Origin: Consotaella salsifontis
GTDB taxonomy: Bacteria > Pseudomonadota > Alphaproteobacteria > Rhizobiales > Rhizobiaceae
Length of the DNA stretch: 64,000 bases
Assembly (NCBI RefSeq): GCF_900167365.1
Contig: NZ_FUXL01000015.1
Span: forward strand, 1 to 64,000
Direction of reading: 5' to 3'
The notes under the pieces are model-generated. The model did no database searches, was not told the origin of the DNA, and worked only from the letters and a program-made list of their open reading frames with translations. The translations under genes and the position numbers were made by a program. Position 1 is the stretch's first letter; each line of letters opens with the position of its first letter. Positions 56,200-64,000 of this stretch are shown here, in pieces.

Positions 56200-57975
56200 A
56201 TGTGCGGAATTTGCGGCGAGATTCGGTTTGACGGCCGACCTGCTTCCCCAGACACGCTCTCGCGAATGGCTGCCTGCCTCGAACGGCGAGGGCCAGACGG
56301 TGTCGGTCAGATCGTACGTGGCAGGATTGGCCTCGGCCATCGCCGACTGAAGATCATCGATCTGTCCGACAAGGCCGAGCAGCCCATGGTGGACCCGGCC
56401 CTTGGTCTCTCCATCGCCTTCAACGGCTGCATCTACAACTATCCGGAGCTGCGTCAGGAGCTGCAGGCTCTCGGCTACAGCTTCTTTTCGCATGGCGATA
56501 CGGAAGTGATCCTCAAGGCGTTCCATGCCTGGGGCAAGGATTGCGTCAAGCGCTTCCACGGCATGTTCGCCTTCGCCATCGCGGAGCGTGACAGCGGCCG
56601 TGTGACACTGGCTCGCGACCGTTTCGGCATCAAGCCGCTCTATCTCTCCCAGGACGAAAAGCGGCTCTACTTTGCGTCTTCGCTGCCTGCCATCTTGCAA
56701 ACCCGCGACGTCGACAAATCGATCGACCGAGAGGCGTTGCACCACTACATGACTTTCCACGCGGTGGTTCCACCGCCGCTGACCATCATCAAGGGCGTGC
56801 GAAAACTGCCGCCGGCGACGGTGCGTGTGGTCGAAGTGGACGGAAGCTTCTCCGACGAGGTCTTCTGGGCGCCGACCTTCGGAATGCGTCCCGGCGACGA
56901 GAAGCGCTCGTCCGAGGATTGGCGCGATCTGGTCATTGACGAGCTGAAGAAGGCGGTTCGGCGCCGCATGGTGGCCGACGTTCCTGTCGGCGTGCTGCTT
57001 TCCGGCGGCGTCGATTCCTCGCTCATCGTCGGACTTCTGGCCGAGATGGGGCAGAAGGACCTCAACACCTTTTCCATCGGCTTCGAGGACGCCAATGGCG
57101 AGGTCGGCAACGAGTTCGTCTATTCAGATCTCATCGCCGAGCATTACGGCACCCGCCATCACAAGATCTTCGTACCGGGCTCCGAGCTGATGGAGCATCT
57201 ACCGGGCGCGATCGGCGCGATGTCGGAGCCCATGGTGTCCTACGACAACATCGGCTTCTATCTGTTGTCGCGCGAGGTCTCGAAACACATCAAGGTGGTG
57301 CAGTCAGGCCAGGGGGCGGACGAAGTGTTCGGCGGCTATCACTGGTATCCACCGATGCGGCAGGCCAGCGATCCGCTCGCCGCCTACTCGAAGGCCTTCT
57401 TCGACCGCAGCCACGAGACGCTGAAGAGCCAGCTCTCGCCCGAATGGATGGCCGACACGGACGTCAGCCGCGACTTCGTCGCCGCGCACTTCGCCCAGGC
57501 CGGTGCGGAAAACCCGGTGGACAAGGCGCTGCGCATCGACGCCCACGTGATGCTGGTGGACGACCCGGTCAAGCGCGTCGACAACATGACCATGGCATGG
57601 GGCCTGGAGGCGCGCGTGCCCTTCCTGGACCACGAGCTGGTGGAAGCGGCGGCGCGTGTTCCCGCCGAGGAAAAGCTCAAGCAGGAGGGCAAGGGCGTCC
57701 TCAAGGAGGTCGCGCGCCAGGTGATCCCGTCCGAGGTCATCGACCGCAAGAAGGGATACTTCCCGGTTCCGCAGCTCAAATATCTCTCAGGCCCGACGCT
57801 TGAGATGGTGCAGGACGCCCTCGGCTCCGAGGCTGCCCGAGGACGCAATCTCTTCCAGAAGCGCTATCTCGACGCACTCTTCGACGATCCCGGGGCGCAC
57901 ATCACGCCGCTTCGCGGCTCGGAGCTCTGGCAGGTCGCTCTCCTCGAACTCTGGCTTCAGCAGCAGGGGCTTTGA
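56200..57975 (+). CDS. asnO: N-acetylglutaminylglutamine amidotransferase (asparagine-synthase family)
   Basis: 591 residues. The N-terminal Ntn glutaminase begins MCGICGEIRFDG, with catalytic Cys2 and RRGPDGVG. The synthetase domain has the PP-loop SGGVDSS at 268-274, and EARVPFLDHELVEAA near the C-terminus. With the next two genes it matches the NAGGN trio; here it amidates the dipeptide N-acetylglutaminylglutamine with glutamine nitrogen. The osmolyte NAGGN is made under salt stress in Sinorhizobium and Pseudomonas. Only three bases separate it from the next gene. Confidence 0.9.
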   Translation: MCGICGEIRFDGRPASPDTLSRMAACLERRGPDGVGQIVRGRIGLGHRRLKIIDLSDKAEQPMVDPALGLSIAFNGCIYNYPELRQELQALGYSFFSHGDTEVILKAFHAWGKDCVKRFHGMFAFAIAERDSGRVTLARDRFGIKPLYLSQDEKRLYFASSLPAILQTRDVDKSIDREALHHYMTFHAVVPPPLTIIKGVRKLPPATVRVVEVDGSFSDEVFWAPTFGMRPGDEKRSSEDWRDLVIDELKKAVRRRMVADVPVGVLLSGGVDSSLIVGLLAEMGQKDLNTFSIGFEDANGEVGNEFVYSDLIAEHYGTRHHKIFVPGSELMEHLPGAIGAMSEPMVSYDNIGFYLLSREVSKHIKVVQSGQGADEVFGGYHWYPPMRQASDPLAAYSKAFFDRSHETLKSQLSPEWMADTDVSRDFVAAHFAQAGAENPVDKALRIDAHVMLVDDPVKRVDNMTMAWGLEARVPFLDHELVEAAARVPAEEKLKQEGKGVLKEVARQVIPSEVIDRKKGYFPVPQLKYLSGPTLEMVQDALGSEAARGRNLFQKRYLDALFDDPGAHITPLRGSELWQVALLELWLQQQGL

Positions 57976-57978
57976 GCC

Positions 57979-59691
57979 ATGGGTGAGCATGACGACAGCA
58001 AGGAAAGCGGCCCAGGCGCGGTCCTCGACTGCGGTTGGGGCAAGCTGATCTTCGGCCAGACCTTCGATGACCCCGCGGCGATCGTCGACCTTCTGCGCGC
58101 GGAAGTGCCGGAGCGACGCGACATCGCCTTCTATGTGAAGGACCCACACGTGGTCCTCAGCCATGGCCCGCAGGAGCTTTTTCTCGATCCGTCCCACACG
58201 TTCCGGCTCGACCTTCACGGCTTTCACCCCTCGGCGGAAACGCCCCCGGGCTTTTCCATCCGCCGGCTCAAGTCGGAGACCGACGCCCAGGAGGTGAACC
58301 GGATTTATCAGAGCCGTCGCATGGTGCAGGTCGAGCCGGCCTTCTTCTGGCGCCACCGCGCCAGCCGCGAACTCATCCACCTGGTGGCGGTGGACGACGT
58401 GACCAACGCGGTCATCGGAACGGTGACGGGCGTCGACCACAGCGCGGTCTTCGACGATCCGGAAAAAGGGTCTTCGCTCTGGTGCCTGGCGGTCGATGCG
58501 CAGGCCGTTCATCCGGGCATCGGGCGCGCTCTGGTCGAAGCCCTCGCCCAGCATCTCAAGGAGGCCGGAGCCGCCTTCATGGATCTGTCGGTGATGCACG
58601 ACAACGAATCCGCCATCGCACTTTATGAGAAGCTCGGCTTCCAGCGGATCCAGGTGTTTGCCGTCAAACGCAAGAACGAGATCAACGAGCGCCTGTTCAC
58701 CGGCTTCGCCGAGGATTTCGACGCCCTCAATCCCTATGCCCGGATCATCGTCGACGAAGCATTGCGGCGCGGCATCCATGCCGAGATCACGGACGCGGCC
58801 GGCGGCTTCTTCCGGCTCACCTATGGCGGGCGCTCCATCCACTGCCGCGAGAGCCTCTCCGAACTGACCTCCGGTGTCGCGGTGTCGATCTGCGACGACA
58901 AGGCCGTGACGCGGCGCGTGGTGCAGGCGGCCGGAGTGGTCGTGCCGGAGCAGACGGAAGCGGGCGAGGATGAGGCGGCCATCGCCCGCTTTATCGAGAA
59001 GCATGGCGCCATCGTCGTCAAACCGGCGCGCGGCGAGCAGGGGCGAGGCGTTGCCGTGGGCCTGCGCACACTGGATGAGGCGAAAAGCGCGATCGCGGTC
59101 GCGCGCCAGCACTCGAACAGGGTCCTGATGGAGGCCATGTTCGATGGTGACGACCTGCGCCTCATCGTCATAGACTTCCGTCTCGTCGCGGCGGCCATGC
59201 GCCGTCCTCCCATGGTGACGGGCGACGGCAAGCACAGCATCCGGGACCTGATCGAGCGTCTTTCGCGCCGTCGCTCAGCCGCCACCCATGGCGAAAGCCA
59301 GGTGCCGCTGGACGGCGAGACGGAACGCTGTGTCAAGGACGCAGGCTACGCCATGGACGACGTGCTTCCGGAAGGGACGACGATCAAGGTCCGGCGCGCC
59401 GCCAATCTCCACACCGGGGGGACGATCCACGACGCCACCGGAGAGGTTCACCCACGCCTCGTTGAGGCGGCCATCGCCGCCGCCCGCGCCATCAACATTC
59501 CCGTCTGCGGCATCGACCTCATGGTGAAGTCGCCCCGCCAGCCGGATTACGTATTCATCGAGGCGAACGAACGGCCGGGGCTGGCCAACCACGAACCGCA
59601 GCCGACGGCCGAGCGATTCATTGATCTCTTGTTTCCCCTGTCGATCCCGTCTTCAGTGCGTGTCGCACAACGGAACCGGCTGAGGAGTTGA
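57979..59691 (+). CDS. ngg: N-acetylglutaminylglutamine synthetase (GNAT + ATP-grasp)
   Basis: 570 residues. An acetyltransferase domain (about 90-230) has LAVDAQAVHPGIGRALVEAL and EKLGFQRIQVF. The C-terminal half is an ATP-grasp ligase: HGAIVVKPARGEQGRGVAVG, LMEAMFDGDDLRLIVID and VFIEANERPGLANH (metal/ATP site). It should acetylate glutamine and join it to a second one, the first NAGGN step. Its end overlaps the start region of the M42 gene. Fusion of GNAT and ATP-grasp is the family's normal form. Confidence 0.9.
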   Translation: MGEHDDSKESGPGAVLDCGWGKLIFGQTFDDPAAIVDLLRAEVPERRDIAFYVKDPHVVLSHGPQELFLDPSHTFRLDLHGFHPSAETPPGFSIRRLKSETDAQEVNRIYQSRRMVQVEPAFFWRHRASRELIHLVAVDDVTNAVIGTVTGVDHSAVFDDPEKGSSLWCLAVDAQAVHPGIGRALVEALAQHLKEAGAAFMDLSVMHDNESAIALYEKLGFQRIQVFAVKRKNEINERLFTGFAEDFDALNPYARIIVDEALRRGIHAEITDAAGGFFRLTYGGRSIHCRESLSELTSGVAVSICDDKAVTRRVVQAAGVVVPEQTEAGEDEAAIARFIEKHGAIVVKPARGEQGRGVAVGLRTLDEAKSAIAVARQHSNRVLMEAMFDGDDLRLIVIDFRLVAAAMRRPPMVTGDGKHSIRDLIERLSRRRSAATHGESQVPLDGETERCVKDAGYAMDDVLPEGTTIKVRRAANLHTGGTIHDATGEVHPRLVEAAIAAARAINIPVCGIDLMVKSPRQPDYVFIEANERPGLANHEPQPTAERFIDLLFPLSIPSSVRVAQRNRLRS

Positions 59692-59693
59692 TC

Positions 59694-60848
59694 GTGCCGC
59701 GGCTGACAATCGATACGAAATACCTGACCAATCAGCTCAAGGCCCTTCTCGCGATCCCCAGTCCGACGGGCTACACCGACACGATCGTGCGATACGTCTC
59801 GCGCGAGCTGGAACGCCTGGGCCTCACGGTCGAGCTGACGCGCCGTGGAGCCATCCGGGCCTTGTGGCAAGGCAGCCGCCGCGCCTCGGCGCGGGCCATT
59901 GTCAGCCATGTCGACACGCTCGGCGCGCAGGTGAAGGCACTGAAACCCAACGGGCGCCTGGAGCTGGTGCCCATCGGAACCTGGTCTGCGCGCTTTGCCG
60001 AGGGCGCGCGCGTCATGCTCTTTTCCGACAAAGGGACCTATCGCGGCACCATCCTGCCGCTCAAGGCTTCTGGCCATACCTTCAACCTCGATATCGACAC
60101 CGCCCCCATCGGTTGGGATCATGTCGAGCTTCGCGTCGACGCGCTCGCCCGCGACCGCCATGAACTGATGCGGCTTGGCATCGAGATCGGCGACATTGTC
60201 GCCATCGATCCCCAGCCGGAATTTCTCGACAACGGCTTCATCGTCTCGCGGCATCTGGACAACAAGGGTGGCGTCGCCGTCATGCTCGCCGCGCTGGAGG
60301 CCATGGAGCGGGAAAAGACCGTCACGCCGGTCGATATCCATTGGCTGTTCACGATCGCCGAGGAGGTCGGCGTCGGTGCCGCCTCTATCCTGACACCCGA
60401 TATCGCCTCCATGGTGGCCGTGGACAACGGCACCTCCGCGCCGGGGCAAAATTCCTCCGAGTTCGGCGTCACCGTGGCGATGGCGGACCAGACCGGTCCC
60501 TTTGACTACCATCTGACGAAGAAGCTGGTGCGCCTCTGCCAGGAGGAGGACATCCGCTACCAGAAGGATATCTTCCGCTATTATCGCTCCGACTCGGCCT
60601 CCGCCATCGAGGCAGGCCACGACGTCCGGACGGCGCTCATCACCTTCGGCGTCGATGCCTCCCATGGCTGGGAGCGAATTCACGTCCACGCCCTTCGCTC
60701 GCTGGCGGAACTCATCACCGCCTATGTCACCTCACCGGTCGAGATCGAGCGCGACCGGAACCTCCACGCAGGCCTGAAAGGCTTCACCCGCCAGCCTCTC
60801 GCGGAGGCGGAGCAGGATCTCGCCAGCGACTCGGATCCGGCTGAGTAG
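59694..60848 (+). CDS. M42-family metallopeptidase of the NAGGN operon
   Basis: 384 residues. Metal-site patterns of M42 co-catalytic aminopeptidases are visible: IVSHVDTLGAQV, RHLDNKGGVAVML, FTIAEEVGVGAAS and DASHGWERIHVH. It is the third member of the osmoprotectant trio, possibly degrading NAGGN or processing dipeptides. GAGGAG lies six bases before the GTG at 59694; a TTG at 59688 abuts that site. The ngg stop is just before it, so translation is coupled. Confidence 0.87.
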   Translation: MPRLTIDTKYLTNQLKALLAIPSPTGYTDTIVRYVSRELERLGLTVELTRRGAIRALWQGSRRASARAIVSHVDTLGAQVKALKPNGRLELVPIGTWSARFAEGARVMLFSDKGTYRGTILPLKASGHTFNLDIDTAPIGWDHVELRVDALARDRHELMRLGIEIGDIVAIDPQPEFLDNGFIVSRHLDNKGGVAVMLAALEAMEREKTVTPVDIHWLFTIAEEVGVGAASILTPDIASMVAVDNGTSAPGQNSSEFGVTVAMADQTGPFDYHLTKKLVRLCQEEDIRYQKDIFRYYRSDSASAIEAGHDVRTALITFGVDASHGWERIHVHALRSLAELITAYVTSPVEIERDRNLHAGLKGFTRQPLAEAEQDLASDSDPAE

Positions 60849-61048
60849 CCGCTAGTAGACGTTAGCCGGTCACCGAGCCGGAGCTTTTCGGGTCCTGCCT
60901 GCCGACCTCTCGGCAAGGTCTCTGTCCAATGATATGGCGAGCGCGGAATCCTGAGTGCCTTGGTGCGCGGCGGGAACGGCTCGTCACTTCGTTCACGAAG
61001 CCGTTGCCACCCGTGCCGAGAAGCGGGGAAGAGGTCGCAAGGCAGATC

Positions 61049-61687
61049 ATGTTCGATACAGTGACAACCGTCCTCGAATGGTTCGGACTCTGCATCTTCA
61101 GCGTGACAGGCGCGCTGGTCGCCTCTCGCAAGCAGATGGATATCACCGGCTTCGCTTTGCTCGGCTGCGTCACCGGCCTGGGCGGCGGAACCTTCCGCGA
61201 TCTGGTTCTCGGCCTGACGCCGGTGTCCTGGGTCGAACATCCCAGCTACATTATGGCGACGCTGATCGTCGCCTGCCTGACCTTCTTCTTCGCCCATATT
61301 CCCCAGTCCCGATATCAGTATCTGCTGTGGTTCGATGCCGTGGGCCTCGCCCTCTTCGCCGTGGTGGGCGCGGAACGCGCGCTCAACGCCAGCAACGACC
61401 CGATCATCGCCGTTGCGATGGGAGTTGCGAGCGCGGCGTTCGGCGGAATCCTGCGGGACATTATCGGCCAGGAGGAACCGGTAGTCCTGAGCCGCGAGAT
61501 CTATATCACCGCCGCTTTGGCCGGCGCGGTCGTCTTCGTGGCGCTGGTTCGCCTTGGTGTGCCGCGTGAAATCGCGGTGGGTCTCGGCTTTTGCACGGGG
61601 CTCATTCTCAGAGGCGCGGGGTTGATCTGGGGCCTGTCCTTTCCCCGCTATCAGCCAAGACCCGGAAGGCCCATCGGCAAGCCCTGA
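61049..61687 (+). CDS. TRIC/UPF0126 trimeric cation-channel family protein
   Basis: 212 residues and seven helices in two homologous halves, with the paired glycine motifs GLGGGTFRDLVLG and AFGGILRDIIG. Bacterial TRIC (UPF0126, YicG-like) proteins are K+-permeable trimeric channels or glycine transporters. The ATG at 61049 (MFDTVTTVLEW) is chosen over the 60929 ATG, which would add 40 polar residues. AAGG lies upstream. Co-transcription with the preceding operon is not evident (200-base gap). Confidence 0.87.
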   Translation: MFDTVTTVLEWFGLCIFSVTGALVASRKQMDITGFALLGCVTGLGGGTFRDLVLGLTPVSWVEHPSYIMATLIVACLTFFFAHIPQSRYQYLLWFDAVGLALFAVVGAERALNASNDPIIAVAMGVASAAFGGILRDIIGQEEPVVLSREIYITAALAGAVVFVALVRLGVPREIAVGLGFCTGLILRGAGLIWGLSFPRYQPRPGRPIGKP

Positions 61688-61804
61688 TGATCGCCGCGAC
61701 GCGCCCCTGCTTGGTCGGGTGCGAGAGTATCCGAAGGTTTGCACGCTGCGCCTCGTCGGCAAGCACGGCTTGGCGATCCCGTCAGGAGTAAGCTATAGCT
61801 TTTG

Positions 61805-61980
61805 ATCGATGGTCGCCCGGTGGACTCAGCCGGGCGTGAAAAGGGAACTCGGAAGGGTTGCGACCCCAAGCCGAGGCTGCCCCCGCAACTGTATGCGGCG
61901 AGCCTGCGCTCACATGCCACTGGCCAGCGGCCGGGAAGGCGAGCGCGCGCTTAGACCCGCGAGCCAGGAGACCTGCCATC
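61805..61980 (+). promoter_or_regulatory. Cobalamin riboswitch
   Basis: The conserved core is present: GCTGCCCCCGCAACTGTA (61876-61893), GCCACTG (61916-61922), CGGGAAGGC (61931-61939) and the B12 box GAGCCAGGAGACCTGCC (61961-61977). It binds adenosyl- or hydroxocobalamin and should switch off the CbiM gene when B12 is plentiful. Confidence 0.93.
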
Positions 61981-61985
61981 GCCAA

Positions 61986-62034
61986 CCGCGCCGTCCGGCG
62001 CAATTTTCAACCTTGTCCGCACGGCGGGTGCGGA
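61986..62034 (+). promoter_or_regulatory. Expression platform of the cobalamin riboswitch
   Basis: GCGCC-GTCC-GGCGC (61988-62001) followed by AATTTT resembles an intrinsic terminator. A second stem TCCGCAC-GGCGG-GTGCGGA (62016-62034) ends right at the AAGGAG ribosome-binding site (62034-62039). Either could be the OFF state; they may act at different levels. Confidence 0.55.
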
Positions 62035-62046
62035 AGGAGTTTTGGA

Positions 62047-62724
62047 ATGCATATCGAACCCGGCGTCGTCGACGGCGCCAAGATCGTCCTTAGCTATGCG
62101 ACGGCCGTCGCTTCCTTTGGCCTTGCCGCCAAGATGGTGCGCGATACGGTCCGCTCCGACGGCGCCCTCGCGGTCGCGGGACGCAGCCTCGTCACGACGG
62201 CCCTCGTCTTCTCGTTTTTCGAGCTTCTGCCCCACCATCCGGTCGGCGTGTCCGAGGTGCACCTCATTCTCGGCTCGACGCTTTATCTGATGTTCGGCGC
62301 CGGGCCGGCGGCCATCGGCCTTGCCATGGGGCTGCTGATCCAGGGACTGTTCTTCGCGCCTTTCGACCTGCCGCAGTACGGCATGAACGTGACGACGCTT
62401 CTCGTTCCCCTGTTCGCGATGGGATTCATCGCCAGGCGCATCATTCCGGCGCGCACCGCCTATGTCGACGTCACCTATCGGCAGGCGCTGACGCTTTCCA
62501 CGTCCTATCAGGGCGGGATCGTCGCCTGGGTCGCCTTCTGGGCGCTTTATGGGCACGGCTTTACCGCCGCCAACCTCGCCTCCATCGCCTCCTTCGGCGC
62601 GGCGTACATGACGGTGATCCTGGTCGAGCCGCTGGTCGATCTGGGAGTTCTCGCCGGGGCGAAGTCGCTTGCCGGGCTCACTCGCAATCCGCTGTTCCTG
62701 CGCCGCCTGCACCAGGCGGCCTGA
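62047..62724 (+). CDS. CbiM-like cobalt ECF transporter permease
   Basis: 225 residues and about six helices. The N-terminus MHIEPGVVDGAKIVLSYATA has the conserved His2 of the Co2+-binding end. GSTLYLMFGAGPAAIGLAMG and GMNVTTLLVPLFAMGF fit CbiM/NikM. It would import cobalt for B12 synthesis. AAGGAG lies seven bases upstream. A cobalamin riboswitch controls it. No CbiN, CbiQ or CbiO gene is adjacent, so the energy-coupling partners must be elsewhere or it works alone. Confidence 0.9.
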   Translation: MHIEPGVVDGAKIVLSYATAVASFGLAAKMVRDTVRSDGALAVAGRSLVTTALVFSFFELLPHHPVGVSEVHLILGSTLYLMFGAGPAAIGLAMGLLIQGLFFAPFDLPQYGMNVTTLLVPLFAMGFIARRIIPARTAYVDVTYRQALTLSTSYQGGIVAWVAFWALYGHGFTAANLASIASFGAAYMTVILVEPLVDLGVLAGAKSLAGLTRNPLFLRRLHQAA

Positions 62725-62762
62725 CACCCACCGGCTCAACCCGGCTGAGGTCGACAAATCCG

Positions 62763-62788
62763 AAGGCCGCGCTCCCCAGCGCGGCCTT
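62763..62788. terminator. Shared terminator hairpin between CbiM-like and merR genes
   Basis: AAGGCCGCGCT-CCCC-AGCGCGGCCTT forms 11 perfect pairs; the ends read TTT/AA in both directions, so it can stop both convergent transcripts. Confidence 0.75.
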
Positions 62789-62808
62789 TGCCGTCTCTGC
62801 CGTGCGGT

Positions 62809-63234
62809 TCAGTGCCGCTCGTGAAGACATTCGCCGTGATCGCCCAGCACCTCGATCACCCGGCAATGAGCGACCGTATCCCTCGGGCAATCCGTCATTC
62901 GAACGACTTCCTCGCGCAGCGCGGTGAGCCGCGCGATCTTGTGGTCGATGTCGGCGAGATGGGTCCTGGCGATGGCGTCGGCGTCCGCGCAAGACCGCGA
63001 CGGATGATCGGAAAGCTCCAGCAATTGCCGAATCGCCTCGACCTCAAAGCCGAGCTCGCGCGAATGCCGAATGAATCGCAGGCGCTGAAGGTCGGCTTCG
63101 TCATAGAGGCGCCTGTTGCCCTCGGTGCGCGCCGTCTCGGGCATGAGGCCGATCTGCTCGTAATAGCGGATCGTCGGCACCTTGATACCGCTCGCCTTGG
63201 ACGCCTCTCCGATCGAAACCCCATGACCCATCAT
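62809..63234 (-). CDS. MerR-family metal-responsive regulator
   Basis: 141 residues. The DNA-binding region is VSIGEASKASGIKVPTIRYY and EQIGLM, followed by GNRRLYDEADLQRLRFI. Metal-site candidates are Cys82, Cys116, Cys124 and Cys136. Cys116-x7-Cys124 equals the CueR copper loop spacing, but Cys82 is a residue seen in Zn/Cd/Pb sensors (Ser in CueR), and the tail CLHERH adds ligands. It is divergent from a metal-efflux ATPase operon and a promoter with a 19-base spacer lies between. Metal choice is uncertain. The ATG at 63234 or 63231 is the start. Confidence 0.88.
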   Translation of the reverse strand: MMGHGVSIGEASKASGIKVPTIRYYEQIGLMPETARTEGNRRLYDEADLQRLRFIRHSRELGFEVEAIRQLLELSDHPSRSCADADAIARTHLADIDHKIARLTALREEVVRMTDCPRDTVAHCRVIEVLGDHGECLHERH

Positions 63235-63242
63235 TTTTTCGC

Positions 63243-63273
63243 TTGCTCCTCTAGCCGCTAGAGGAAGTACGCC
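63243..63273 (+). promoter_or_regulatory. MerR-type operator-promoter with long spacer
   Basis: -35 TTGCTC (63243-63248) and -10 TACGCC (63268-63273) are separated by 19 bases holding the dyad CCTCTAG-CCG-CTAGAGG (63248-63264). A 19-20 base spacer with central dyad is the MerR-family activation signature. It drives the HMA/ATPase genes. Confidence 0.85.
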
Positions 63274-63303
63274 TGCGGTCGCACCCAATCAAGGAGGCCG
63301 CAA

Positions 63304-63534
63304 ATGGACCAGGAACTCACCGCCACCACCCTCAGCGTCGTCGGCATGGACTGCACGGGATGCGCGCGAAAGATCGACGGCGCACTGCGCGCCCTCGAGG
63401 GCGTGCGCGACGTTTCCCTGCACTATCCCGACACGACGCTGGGCGTGCTGCATGACCCTCGCGTCACCGAAAGCGATATTCGCACGAAGGTCGAAAGCCT
63501 CGGCTTCGACGTCGGCGCCGCGCCGGCTCTGTGA
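63304..63534 (+). CDS. Heavy-metal-associated (HMA) small protein
   Basis: 76 residues, a single HMA domain. The metal loop is VVGMDCTGCARKIDGALRAL, followed by GVRDVSLHYPDTTLGVLHDP. DCxxC (Asp before the first Cys) resembles Zn/Cd/Pb ATPase domains more than copper CopZ. It may carry metal to the neighbouring ATPase. AAGGAGG lies before ATG. First gene after the MerR-type promoter. Confidence 0.88.
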   Translation: MDQELTATTLSVVGMDCTGCARKIDGALRALEGVRDVSLHYPDTTLGVLHDPRVTESDIRTKVESLGFDVGAAPAL

Positions 63535-63632
63535 GGCCGCGCCATCACGCGGGCGGCGACACTCCTCTGAGGGCCGCCCTGCCCGGCGTCCATACGGCTC
63601 GCAGCCTCGCGATCCGATGAGGGATGATCCAA

Positions 63633-64000
63633 ATGAGCGAAACATTGATGGAATCGCGCTTCCGCGTGACCGGCATGGATTGCGGCGCGTGCGCGGCGAA
63701 GATCGATACGGCTGTCCGCCGCATGTTAGGCATTGTCGAGGTGTCCGTCTCCTATTCGGCGGGGACCCTGGCGGTGCGCCATGACGGCACGGTCGAGGAC
63801 GACGCTGTCGTCCAGCAGGTGAAGCAGCTTGGCTTCGACGCTCGCGCCAACGCCCCGGAGGCCGGCGATGCGGCACCCCCTGCCCCGGTCCAGGATTCGA
63901 ACTGGTGGCAGACGAAGAAGGCGCGGGCGACGCTGGCCTGCGGCATCGCCCTCGTGGCGGCCTATCTTGTCGGCCACCTCTTCCCGTCAGTGGAGTGGGC
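63633..64000 (+). CDS. Heavy-metal P1B-type ATPase, N-terminal part (runs off window)
   Basis: The first ~122 residues are visible. They contain an HMA domain, FRVTGMDCGACAAKIDTAVR, a linker (NAPEAGDAAPPAPVQDSN) and the beginning of the first helix (ATLACGIALVAAYLVGHLF). The DCGAC motif with Asp points to a ZntA/CadA-like Zn/Cd/Pb exporter. GAGGG lies upstream of the ATG at 63633. The ATPase core with CPx and DKTGT is outside the window, so metal and full identity remain to be confirmed. Confidence 0.85.
   Translation, partial: MSETLMESRFRVTGMDCGACAAKIDTAVRRMLGIVEVSVSYSAGTLAVRHDGTVEDDAVVQQVKQLGFDARANAPEAGDAAPPAPVQDSNWWQTKKARATLACGIALVAAYLVGHLFPSVEW

Overview
The window is a 64 kb chromosomal segment of a GC-rich alphaproteobacterium of the order Hyphomicrobiales (Rhizobiales). 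The evidence is a RirA-type iron regulator, an Irr-like box before dps, a CtrA-like box before minCDE, a PleC-like kinase, a ROSE-type RNA thermometer on an hsp20 gene, a FixK/FNR box before ccoNOQP-ccoGHIS, and NAGGN osmolyte genes. An Aurantimonadaceae- or Rhizobiaceae-like host is plausible, but the genus cannot be fixed from the sequence. I see no prophage, insertion sequence, CRISPR array, rRNA or tRNA, and gene content looks mostly core. No wholly new multi-gene system is evident. The novelty lies mainly in regulatory DNA/RNA elements, a few small genes and one unusual uracil-DNA glycosylase.

Layout. 1-4126: start of the ETF-quinone oxidoreductase, a family-4-like uracil-DNA glycosylase, an MFS exporter and an EamA transporter. 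4588-16516: pepN, a PleC-like kinase, then a leftward cluster degP - response regulator - histidine kinase - glnE. 16652-24946: the leftward cbb3 oxidase structural (ccoNOQP) and maturation (ccoGHIS) genes, with a FixK/FNR box upstream. 25402-33053: two-domain Usp, DUF475/TerC-like protein, GGDEF-EAL enzyme, 3-methyladenine glycosylase, two small zinc/Cys proteins and Dps. 33231-39893: Tat-exported esterase, RirA, a four-gene ABC importer (iron or polyamine type) and a SleB-like lipoprotein. 40060-41939: minCDE. 42128-44796: copper-related genes (DUF2946, PCuAC), then two hsp20 genes and a small hypothetical gene. 45106-47331: quinone-reductase-like flavoprotein, Usp and a 44-residue protein. 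47605-53367: oppABCDF. 53645-60848: diguanylate cyclase, MarR, and the asnO-ngg-M42 peptidase osmolyte operon. 61049-64000: TRIC/UPF0126 channel, a cobalamin riboswitch with a CbiM-like cobalt permease, and a divergent MerR / HMA protein / P-type ATPase metal-efflux locus that runs off the window.

Themes. Micro-oxic respiration (cbb3, FixK box) needs copper (CcoI, PCuAC) and iron (RirA/Irr, Dps, ABC importer). Cell-cycle control appears twice (PleC-like kinase; CtrA-like site before minC). Stress functions are abundant: DegP with its two-component pair, Usp proteins, Dps, heat-inducible small Hsps, and the dipeptide osmolyte NAGGN. Start codons were moved inward from the longest open frame wherever a Shine-Dalgarno sequence or family length favoured it; such choices are noted per gene.
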